Shown here piece by piece: positions 23,232 to 33,000 of a stretch of DNA of 64,000 nt. The translations under genes and the position numbers were made by a program. Each line of letters starts with the position of its first letter. Within the stretch, counting starts at the first letter, position 1. The notes under the pieces are model-generated. The model was not told where the DNA came from and searched no databases. It saw only the letters and a list, made by a program, of their open reading frames with translations. Origin of the DNA: an uncultured Faecalibacterium sp. (GTDB lineage Bacteria; Bacillota; Clostridia; Oscillospirales; Ruminococcaceae); NCBI GenBank assembly GCA_934547065.1, contig CAKTEF010000005.1:1-64000 (forward strand). The letters run 5' to 3'.

Positions 23232-23720
23232 TTGGAAGATACTTTGGAAGCCATTGGCACCGAACAGGTGGCCAAGGCCACGGCGCTGTTGCAGCGATAC
23301 AAGACCGGCAAGGCGGCGCTGGACAAGCGGATCATTGACAATGAGCTGTGGTTCCGGATGCAGCACTGGGCCAACTACCAGAACGCCCAGATGGAGGGCA
23401 AGCCCAAGCCCAGCAGCGGCTGGCTGTTCAACAGCATTGCCAACAAACACGCGGATGCCATGGACAACTACCCGGAGCCGAACGTGCTGCCCCGAGCGGC
23501 AGACGACGAGGAGACGGCCAAGGCGCTTTCCAAGATCATCCCGGTGCTGCTGGAGCAGGGCGTGGTGGCCCGGCAGCAGCAGCGCGCGGGCCGCCCCGGC
23601 GAGAACGGCACCCGCCCCGGCGGCGCGGTGCAGACCAAATTTGACGTTTCCCACATGACCCGCAAAGAAGCAGAGGACATTGAAAAGCGGGTCATGCGGG
23701 GCGAAATCATCACACTTTAA
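23232..23720 (+). pseudogene. Portal protein N-terminus fused to an unrelated C-terminus
   Basis: 162 residues from TTG after AAGGAGG. Residues 1-~112 look like the start of an N4/SPP1-type portal (NELWFRMQHWANYQNAQMEG, NSIANKHADAMDNYPEPN). Then it continues as a short head-protein tail (GRPGENGTRPGGAVQTKFDV, MTRKEAEDIEKRVMRGE). Portals are usually 400-700 residues, so most of it and the start of the next gene are missing through an in-frame deletion. A phage with this gene would not package. Confidence 0.7.
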
Positions 23721-23730
23721 GGAGGAAGCT

Positions 23731-24765
23731 ATGAACAACAGAACCGAGAACCTGAAGCTGGATCTGCAGCTGTTCGCGCAGGCCAGCACCCAAAACCAGA
23801 ACACCACCGGCGCATCCGGCATGAGTGCCGAGATGAAAACATTCTACGAGAAGCGGCTGCTGGACCAGGCAGAGCCTGCGCTGGTGCATGACCAGTTCGG
23901 CGACAGCTACCCGATCCCGGCGAACGGAGGCAAGACCATCGAGTTCCGCAAGTACGACAGCCTGCCCAAGGCGACCACCGCCCTGACCGAGGGTGTGACC
24001 CCGGACGGCCAGGCCCTGAATGTGACCACCATCACGGCTGAGGTGAAGCAGTACGGCGGCTGGACCCCCATCACCGACGTGCTGCAGATGACTGCCATTG
24101 ACAACAACATCGTGCAGGCCACCAAGATCCTGGCCAGCCAGGCAGGCCGCACCATCGACACGGTGGTGCGCGACGTGCTGGCGGGCGGCACCAACGTGAT
24201 CTATGCGCCCAAGATCGGCGAGGGCGGTGCGGAGACGGCGGTGACCAGCCGCGCGACGCTGGACGCGACCTGCCAGCTGACCAGCGACCTGATCGCCCGT
24301 GCGGCCACCCAGCTGAAAGCCATGAACGCAGACCCCATTGGCGAAAGCTTTGTGGGCATCATCCACCCCTATGTGGCCTACGACCTGCGCCGTGACCCGG
24401 ACTGGATCGACGTACACAAGTACAGCCGCCCGGACGAGATCTTCAACGGTGAGATCGGCAAGCTGCACGGCGTGCGCTTTGTGGAGACGAGCGAGGCGAA
24501 GATCTGGAAAGGCACGGGCTGCCCTGCGGGCCTGGCGGTGTTTGCCACCCTGATCCTGGGTGCCCACGCCTACGGCACCACCGAGATCGAGGGCGGCGGC
24601 CTGGAGCACATCGTGAAGCAGCTGGGCTACGGCGACGACCCGCTGAACCAGCGTGCTTCCGTGGGCTGGAAAGCCACCCAGACCGCCGAGCGCCTGTGCG
24701 AGCAGTACATGGTGCGCATTGAGAGCTGCAGCGCCCGGTACAGCGGCACGGCTGCGGCGAACTGA
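23731..24765 (+). CDS. Major capsid protein, N4-gp56 family
   Basis: 344 residues, start after AAGGAGG. Features of this capsid family are visible: N-terminal LDLQLFAQ, IEFRKYDSLPKATTALTEG, LNVTTITAEVKQYGGW, and FVGIIHPYVAYDLR. It appears complete. It should form the icosahedral shell. Confidence 0.88.
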   Translation: MNNRTENLKLDLQLFAQASTQNQNTTGASGMSAEMKTFYEKRLLDQAEPALVHDQFGDSYPIPANGGKTIEFRKYDSLPKATTALTEGVTPDGQALNVTTITAEVKQYGGWTPITDVLQMTAIDNNIVQATKILASQAGRTIDTVVRDVLAGGTNVIYAPKIGEGGAETAVTSRATLDATCQLTSDLIARAATQLKAMNADPIGESFVGIIHPYVAYDLRRDPDWIDVHKYSRPDEIFNGEIGKLHGVRFVETSEAKIWKGTGCPAGLAVFATLILGAHAYGTTEIEGGGLEHIVKQLGYGDDPLNQRASVGWKATQTAERLCEQYMVRIESCSARYSGTAAAN

Positions 24766-24783
24766 GCAGAAAGGAGATAGACC

Positions 24784-25050
24784 ATGGCAGTGAAGAAAGA
24801 GGCCGCTGCGGCGGTGGAGAGCGAAGTGCAGACCCCGGAGGCCGAGGAGATGGAGACGATCCAGCTGTTCAGCGACGGCGGAAAGTACAAGGGTGATCTG
24901 TTTGTGGGTGTGAACGGCGTGAACTACCAGATCAAGCGCGGTGTGCCGGTGAACGTGCCCAAGGCTGTGGCCGAGGTGATCCGGCACAGTCAGGAGCAGG
25001 ATGCCCAGAGCGCGGCCCGCATGGAAGCCATTGTGGCAAAGAGCGAATAA
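24784..25050 (+). CDS. Small head-region protein
   Basis: 88 residues, AAAGGAGATAG upstream. Acidic N-terminus and a C-terminal beta-type part (GVNGVNYQIKRGVPVNVPKA), as in small proteins found after capsid genes. The stop codon merges with the start of a palindromic repeat, so the natural end may have been altered by the insertion. Confidence 0.6.
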   Translation: MAVKKEAAAAVESEVQTPEAEEMETIQLFSDGGKYKGDLFVGVNGVNYQIKRGVPVNVPKAVAEVIRHSQEQDAQSAARMEAIVAKSE

Positions 25051-25120
25051 CCTCTCACCGGCCCTGTCCGCCTACGGCGGCGCAGATGCCGGAGCTCCCC
25101 TAACAGGGGAGCCGCGAATC
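25047..25120. repeat. Half copy of the CCTCTC...CTCCCC repeat
   Basis: It starts with TAACCTCTCACC, so its TAA is the stop codon of the upstream gene, and carries GCTCCCCTAACAGGGGAGC. A second hairpin with T-run follows at 25141-25180. Confidence 0.7.
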
Positions 25121-25140
25121 AGTGTGATCAGTGGATAGAA

Positions 25141-25182
25141 CCCCCGGCCCGGCGGCACAAACGCTGTGCCGGGGGTGTTTTA
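25141..25182 (+). terminator. Possible terminator inside the structural operon
   Basis: CCCCCGGC...GGCACA AACGC TGTGCCGGGGG followed by TGTTTT. It may lower downstream expression or mark an operon border. Confidence 0.5.
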
Positions 25183-25194
25183 TTGGAGGGAACA

Positions 25195-25587
25195 ATGACA
25201 GTTGGAAAGGCCATTGAGCTGGGCGACAAGATGAGGCCGAACAATGGGTTCGACCGGGAACTGAAGATCCTGTGGCTGCGCCAGGCGGATGCCGGCTTGC
25301 GGCACAGTGTGGTGGAGCGCAGCAGCACCACCGACTACGACAACGTGGGTGCCGACATCCTGTATGATGCCGAGCAGGAGCTGCTGCGGCAGGAAGCGGA
25401 GCTGCTGGCCCCGCAGCCGTATGACGACTATTACCCGCATTATCTGGCGGCGCAGATGGACGCGGCCCTGGGCGAGACAGACCGCTATGCCAACGAGATG
25501 CAGCTGGCGAACACCGCGCAACAGGAGTTTGCGGCCTGGTGCCGCAGGCGGTATCTGCCGAAGATGAACACGAAATGGAGGTACTGA
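25195..25587 (+). CDS. Head-tail connector-like protein
   Basis: 130 residues, start after TTGGAGGG. Helical start (MTVGKAIELGDKMRPNNGFD) and a YDDYYPHYLAAQMDAALGE motif region similar to adaptor proteins placed between capsid and tail genes. The call rests mainly on order and general pattern. Confidence 0.55.
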   Translation: MTVGKAIELGDKMRPNNGFDRELKILWLRQADAGLRHSVVERSSTTDYDNVGADILYDAEQELLRQEAELLAPQPYDDYYPHYLAAQMDAALGETDRYANEMQLANTAQQEFAAWCRRRYLPKMNTKWRY

Positions 25588-25588
25588 G

Positions 25589-27076
25589 ATGGAGCTGCCG
25601 AGCTTATACAGCCTTGCGGCCGGGCGGAGCATCCTGACCGCGTTCGGCGGGCTGAACGAAAGCTATGCCTGCGGCGAGGCGGAGTTTACGGCGATGGAGA
25701 ATTTTTCGAGCCGGGGATACCCGGCCTTACAGACCCGGACCCCCCGGCGGGTGCTGCGTACCATGGCGCAGTGCAACGGCATGTACCACCTGAACGGGAT
25801 GCTGCTGTGCGATGGAAAAAACCTGCGCTACCAGCCGGACGGCACCGCAGCCGCAGAGGAGACCGTGCTGGAGAACGCCGTGGAAAACAGCCGGAAGATC
25901 ATGATCGGCATGGGAACGCGGGTGCTGATCTGGCCGGACGCGGTGAGCTTTGACACGGCAAGCGGGAAGCTGGAACACCTGCGTGCGGCCTGGGAACAGA
26001 ACCAGAGCGTGACCATTGCCCCCTGCGACGCGGGCGGTGCGACCTACACCGTGAGCGGCGTGGGCGTGAAAGAGCCGGAAAGCCCGACGGACGGGCAGTT
26101 GTTCCTGAAGCAGAACTCCACCACGAGCAAGTGGGCCTATGTGAACGTGCTGGAACGGTTTGACACCGTGAGCGGGAAGTGGACGGAGCTGCTGGTGAAC
26201 AACGTGAAGCTGGAACTGCCGGGGCTGGAAGAAGCGGGGTTCCGCAAAGGGGACAACATTACCCTCTCCGGGCTGCCGGACGTGGTGGAGACCACGCTGG
26301 CAAAGGGGCTGAACGGAGAAGTACACATTGAGCAGATGGACGGGGACAGCATCGTCCTGACCGGCACCCCGCAGACCGAGAGCACCCGCTATTACGGGAG
26401 CTTTTCCGTGACCGCCGAAAAGACCCTGTGGACGAGCCTGGACGGAACGGAGCACAGCGAGACGGCGGGATCCGCCCTGAGCGCCGAGCGGCGGGTGCCG
26501 AAGCTGGAATATGTGACGGAGAACGCGAACCGTGTGTGGGGCTGCAACAGCGAGGAGAACGTGATCTATTCCTGCAAGCTGGGCGACCCGACCAACTGGT
26601 ATGCCTACAACGGCATTGCATCGGACAGCTATGCCGTGAACGTGGGCAGCGACGGACCGTTCACGGGAGCGGCCACCTGCATGGGGTATGTGCTGTTTTT
26701 CAAGGAGAACTGCCTGCACAAGCTCTACGGCAGGCTGCGGCCGAGGGCGAAAGCGCCGGAAAGGCGCTGGCAGGCGGTCTTGCAAAGTTTGGCGCGGGGT
26801 GGGCCATCAACAGCGTGGGTGCGGCGGACCTGGCCAAGACCATGGGCAGCAGCTACGCCAAGGACACCCTGGCCGGGCAGATCGCGGACTGGGTGCAGGG
26901 GCTTGTGGGAGACACCGGCCTTGCCAAGACGCACCCGGCGGTGGCGGCGGCCATTTCCGGCGGCATCGACAACGCCATGCAGGCCTTTGTGGAGACCTAC
27001 GCGGACCAGGCCATTGATGCCGCGCTGGGCGACGAGGAAGCTGCCCGGACGATGTTCAGCAAGGACACGTTCCTGA
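25589..27076 (+). pseudogene. Tail/stopper-type structural gene, truncated at a deletion junction near 26731
   Basis: The first ~380 residues are a coherent beta-rich phage protein (VLIWPDAVSFDTASG, WGCNSEENVIYSCKLGDPT, FFKENCLHKLYG). After KLYG, at ~26731, the frame becomes an Arg/Pro-rich shadow of the neighbouring reading frame. So only 25589-26731 is original, and the rest of the gene is replaced by the middle of the giant gene in another frame. ATG at 25589 overlaps no ribosome site of quality; coupling to the gene before it (stop at 25587) is likely. Confidence 0.7.
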
Positions 27077-30000
27077 CCGCGCTGGAAAGCGGACTTTCCG
27101 GCGGCGCGTCCGGTGCGCTGGGCGGCGCTGTGGGCCGCAATCTGGCAAAGTTCAACGACGGTGATGCCAGCCTGCTGGGCCAGGCAGAGAGGGCGGCGGC
27201 AGAGGTGGATGCGGAACGGGCGCTGAAGAATCGCCAGCGGCGGGAGGAGCTGGCGCGGGAACCGGGAGAAGTACGAGTGGAAGAAACCGCTGTGAACGAT
27301 GACCCGGCGGTACATACGGCAGAGCAGAACGCCAGCATTGAGCAGTACAAGAACAGCGTTGACCCCAAGATGGCGGAATATGTGGACAAGGTACGGGCAG
27401 GCGAGAAGCTGGAACCCTACGTTGTGACCAAGACCAGCGACCGGATGCGCAGTGCCATGATGGAGCTGACGGGCCTTGAAAAGGTGGGGGACTACACCCT
27501 GCTGGACAACAACGGCGTGCAGCACATCACAAACCGCCACGCAGGCGGCGACGGCAGTGCCGATGCCACCATGAAAAACAGCGCCGACGTGGCCCGTGCG
27601 GCTTATGTGCTGAACAATTTTGACAATGCGTATCTGGGAACCAGAAAAGCGGAGGGCTATTTTGACAGTCGAAGCAAACGAGCCCCCATTGTGATCTTTG
27701 AGAAAAAAATAGACGGCTCCCACATTATTGTGGAAGCCGTCACTGACACCAAGCGAGGCAAAAATTATATCATTTCTGAATATTTATCCTCGGTGGGTGT
27801 TGATCCAAAAGAAATAGCGAAAACTCTGCGCCCCCCTATGGATGCCGCTGAAAGCGACCCCAGACATACGTCCGAAACGTTAAACGAAGAAATTTCCACT
27901 ATTTCGGCATCGATGCCGCAGTCCCCTATGGATGCCGTTGCCGACCCCAGGGATACGTCCAAAACGTTAGCTGAAGATTACGATGCTACCGCTAGTATAG
28001 CACCTGCCAGGGCCAACGTCAACGGGAACGGTGTGGAAAACGGCGTGGAAACGGTGAAAAGTGCTGCGGAAACAGCAGCGGACGGCATGCCCTCTCAGTC
28101 GGCGCAGAGCGCCGCCAGCTCTCCCGAAGGGAGAGCCAACGCATCTGCGGGGGCAGCGGATGCTGAATCTTACGCGGACGTAGAAAACCGGGTGGATGCG
28201 GCACAGCTGGACACGGCGGACTGGAACCGGGGCGAGCAGAGAGCCGCCGCGCGGCAGCTGGTGAACCGGGCGCAGATGACGACAAAGGCAGCGCAGGCCG
28301 TGGTGGATGCCATGCCGCAGGGCGTGGGTGCCACGGTGTACAGCCAGGCGGTGAACAGCCTGTACCGGATGGGCGTGACCCAGGACGTGCAAAGCTTTGA
28401 ACAGGCGGTGAACCTGACCGGCGGCATGAACAGCCTGGGCGGTGCCGTGCGGCAGGTGCTGGCCCTGGGCGACGTGGGCGAGAACGCGCTGCGCATTGCC
28501 TACACCTACGGCAAAGGCGAGGCGGAAGCCTACAATGCCCGGAAAGCGGCGGAGATCGGCAGCGGCAAAGGCGCTGTGAACCCGGATGCCGGGACCTATT
28601 TCAAGGGCCGGAGCGTGAGCAAGGGCGGGAACGCCCTGGATGCGTTCATCGAGCTGGGAGCCAAGAGCAGCGGCACGGCCATCCACCGGGCCGTAGAGGG
28701 GTTGAAGAACGGAGCCAAAGGGTACATCCGTGCCGCCGCCGGGGAAATGTACCTTTCCGGCGAGGCAGGCAGCGAGACGGTGATGCACGAGACGTTCCAC
28801 GCCCTGAACGAATGGAGCCCGGAGACCGGCCAGGCCGTGATGGACCGGCTTTTGACGTATCTGGTGCAGCAGAACGGCATGGAGAGCACCGAAAAGCTGG
28901 TGGAAAGCTACCTTGCCCGCTATGAAGCCGCCGGGCAGCGCGTGACCTGGAACCAGGCACTGGAGGAGATCACGGCGGATGCCATGGAGACCGTGTTCGG
29001 CACAGAAGAAGCGTTCCGCGATTTCGTGCGCCAGCAGGCGGCAGAAGCCAGGATGAACGCCAGCGCACGCGGGATGATCGGCAAGGTGATGGATCACATC
29101 AAGAACCTGCTGGACACGGTGCTTGCCGACGTGAACCGCTTTTTGAAGAAAGAACCCACCAACGCCGCCGCCAAAGCCGCCAGGAGCCTGACCGAGACAC
29201 AGCTGAAAGATTTGCAGGCGCTGTACTTTGAGCACCAGGCCGAGGCGGGCGCGAAGTACCGGGAGGCGGTGGAAACGGCTGGGAGCGGCACCGAAACCAA
29301 AAACGCCGCACCCTCTGAAACAGAAGATGCGGCGGTGAAGTATTCCATTGATGAGGGCTTTGAACAGGCCATTGATCGTTTGGATATCAAGTCACATTAT
29401 GAGTATCCGATCCGTGTTGGAGCGACTTCGGAAGTGCTGAAAAGCATCGGCGTGAAAGACCGGGAGATCGTGTGGAAAGCTAAGAAAATCCGGGAAATCC
29501 TGAACAAGCACAGCGCTGAGAATGTCAGAGCGGGCAAGGATAAGTCTATCATGACGAAAGCCATCCTCAAGCAGGTTCCGCAGGTTCTGGAAAATCCCAT
29601 TCTGGTGGTACATTCGGATACGACACAGAATAAAGAATATGCCAGCCGTATCTTTATGTACGGTGACGTAAAGGATGCTACCGGAAAACCGGTGAATGTG
29701 TCGCTGGAACTGCTCCCGACTGACAAAAAAGGACTCGCTGTCGAAAACATTGTGCTGTTGAGTGCATACGGCCACAGTGAATATACGCCGGGCCGGGTGC
29801 TGCAAGGTGAAATCCTGTACGTTGATCCGGACACAAAAAGAACCAGTCGTTGGTTACGTGATAATAGGCTACAATTGCCGTTCTCCTTGGCCAACGCTGG
29901 CTCCAAGGCTATATTACACTATGCTGAGAACGGTGTCAAGGCTGTTGACGCTGTACCGTTGCCGGGACAACAATTGTATTACCTCAAAGCTGTTACCAAG

Positions 30001-33000
30001 GCTGAAGCAGAACGGTTGTACCCGGATATCCAACCCGGTTCCCGCAATGCAAAGCTGGCGGAGTTTCTGACGCAGGACGGCAACGGCAAGTACCAGCTGG
30101 ACGTAGACAGCGAGGCGGTGGAAGCGGCCAAGACCCAGGGGCTGGGCGACGTGGACAGGCAGACGGAGCTTGTGGGCCAGGTGGTGGAGCTTGGCGGAAA
30201 GGTGCGCCTGTCCGACCAGAGCATCGCCGGCATTGTGCGGGCCGTGCTGAGCGACACGAACAGCCGGATGAGCGCCAAGACCCTGACCGAGCGGCTGCGT
30301 GCCCTGAGCGACTACCTTGCCCTGACCAAGAACGTGAGCTGGGAGGATGCCAACGCCTTTATGACGGACATCGCCGAGCAGATCATGCTGAAAAGCTCCA
30401 AGAAAAACGACGAGCTATGGCGGCAGTATCCGGAGCTGCACCAGATGAGCATGACCATTGAAAAGGGTTCTGCGGATTACAAAGAGATCCTTTACCACTG
30501 GGGCAGCTGGGCCGATGCCCGGAAAGAGCTGGCCCGGCACGGCGTGAAGATCACCCAGAGCAAGGAGGGGGTCCACAGCCGGTGGGATGCGGACTTTACC
30601 GAATTGCAGAAGCTGGGGGCGGGATTGCTGCCCACCGAAACGCCCAACAGCGCGGTGGAAGCGCTGGAAGCCATGGCCGCCGCGCATGACAACATCCGCC
30701 CGGTGATGGAAAACGCCTACGGTGAGAACTGGGACGGGGCCAAACAGGACATTGCCATGCAGCTGTGGCAGCGGTACATGAACAGCCCGGAGGTGGCGAA
30801 CGAGCAGAACGCCGAGGCCCGGAAAGAGTTTGCCCAGCAGTGGGAGGAAGTACGGAAGCAGGCAAAGCAGGAAGCGCTGGAAGCGAGGGCAAAGGCCGTG
30901 ATGAAGCTGACCGAAAAGCGGCTGAACGATGCCGCTTGGGCCGGCCGGGAGCTGGCAAAGCGGAGCGAGGCGGAACGTGCCCGGCGGGATGCCCAGATCG
31001 ACAAGGTGCGGACAGCCCGCGAGATGGACAACACCCGGCGAGCGATCCGGAGGCTGACCACCCAGCTGAACGGCATCATCACCAAGGACAAGGCGGGAAG
31101 CGGTGTGCCCGCCTCCATTGCAAGCCAGGTGCTGGAAGTGGCGAAGCTGGCCAACGAGAACCTGCACAACAAGAAGATGCTGGACGAGATCGGGAAGCTT
31201 TCCCGGATGATCCACACAAGTGCCGAAGCCGGGGAGCGCGACCGCGTGGGCATGGAATGGCTGAACAGCGGGCTGGAGGATGCCATTACCGATTGGATGA
31301 CCGATGTGAACGACAGCCGCGAGCTGGCCCTTGCCCGGACGGAAAAAGAAATCGAGCGGGTGAACAAGCGGCTGGAACAGCTGATAGCTGCTGCCGAAAA
31401 GACCGGGCAGGATTATAGCAAGGACATTGCGGACCTGAACGCCTACGCTTCCCACCTGGAACAGCGGCGGGCGGAATATGCCGCAGGCGGTATGGCCCGG
31501 ATGACCAGCGGCCAGCTGCGCGGGCTGCGGAGCATTTTGGAGGAGACCATCCACATTGTAAAGAACGAGAACAAGCTCCTGGGCGAGGAGTACCAGGAAA
31601 CCATTGACACCTTTGCCGACGGCATGACGAAGGAGCTGCGGGAGGCCAAAGGCACGAACTTTGGCAACAGCTTTGCCGGAAAGGTGGGCCGGAAGCTGGC
31701 CAGCTACAAGCTGAACACCATGAACATCGAGCGCACGTTCGAACGGATGGGCGGCTATGTACACGGCGGGTACATGGAAAAGGCCGGAAAGATGCTGAAC
31801 GATGGCCAAAACAAAAAGACCCGGCTGATCGTGGAGGGCACGGCCTTTTTTGACAACGTGACCGGGCCGGGCAGCCTGAAGAAGATGGACCGGTTCAGCC
31901 ATGAGCTGATCGACATTGGATTGCGTGATGCTGAGGGAAAGGCCGTGAAGATCACCCGCGAACAGGCCGTGGCGCTGTACTTCCAGTGCCAGAACCTGCA
32001 GGGGCTGCACCACATGACCCACGGCGGCCTGAAAGTGATGAACATGGAGTACGCCGTGAAAGGTGACACGGAGATGGCAAAGCACTACGCCGAGACGGTG
32101 CGCATTGGCGACCTGAAGTTTGACGACGCAGGCCACATGCTGGACCGCACCGGCGCGAACGTGGCCGATGAAGCCGAACAGATGCGGCAGCTGGACGGGC
32201 AGCGGCGGGAGTTTTTGGCCGAGCTGGAAAAGGCGCTGTTCACCGGCGACATGGCCGACTATTGCAAGCTGTGGATCGAGGACTACAAGGCGTTTGAGCA
32301 GTGGACCAAGAAGAACATCAACGAAACCAGCATGATCCTGAACGGCCGGGCCAAGGCCACCGTGGAGAACTACATCCCGCTGCATGTGGATGAGGACACC
32401 AACGTAAAGAAGAACGAGGGCATCCGGTACGACAACAGCGTGGGCAGCGAGGGCTTTTTGAAGCAGCGCGTGCCAAGCGGAAAGCCCATCTGGCTGGACG
32501 GCATTGGCAGCGTGGTGAACACGAGCCTGGAAAACGTGGCCCAGTATGCGGGCATGGCGATCCCGCTGCGGAACATCCAGAAGCTGATGAACACCCAGCT
32601 GGACGGCAAGACCCTGTATGCGGCGGTGAACCAGACCTGGGGCGCGAAAGGCGAACAGTACCTGACCCAGGCCATCACCGATCTGCACCCGCAGAGGGGC
32701 ACGGCGAACCTGGGCGACAGCAGCCTTGTAAAGCTGCGGAGCCGGGCCGCTGCGGCTGTGCTGACCGCCAACCTGAACGTGACTTTTTTACAGGCCGCGT
32801 CCCTGCCCACGGCGGCGGCGGAGCTGGGCTGGAAAAGCACGGGAGCGGCGGGGGTACAGTTCCTGCGCAATCTTAACGGGACCCGCTCGATCAATGCGGT
32901 AAACCAGCTGCTGGGAGCCGTTGGCCTGACGGAAAAGAGCCTGAAGAACATTGAACAGGAGATCAGCGAACACGGCGATGTACTGCTGCAATACCGCCTG

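Noticed and set aside
26428..26730. Start of the 2783-residue frame at 26428
   Set aside because: This part is the out-of-frame shadow of the tail gene: Arg/Gly-rich without phage-like content, while the other frame is coherent up to ~26731.
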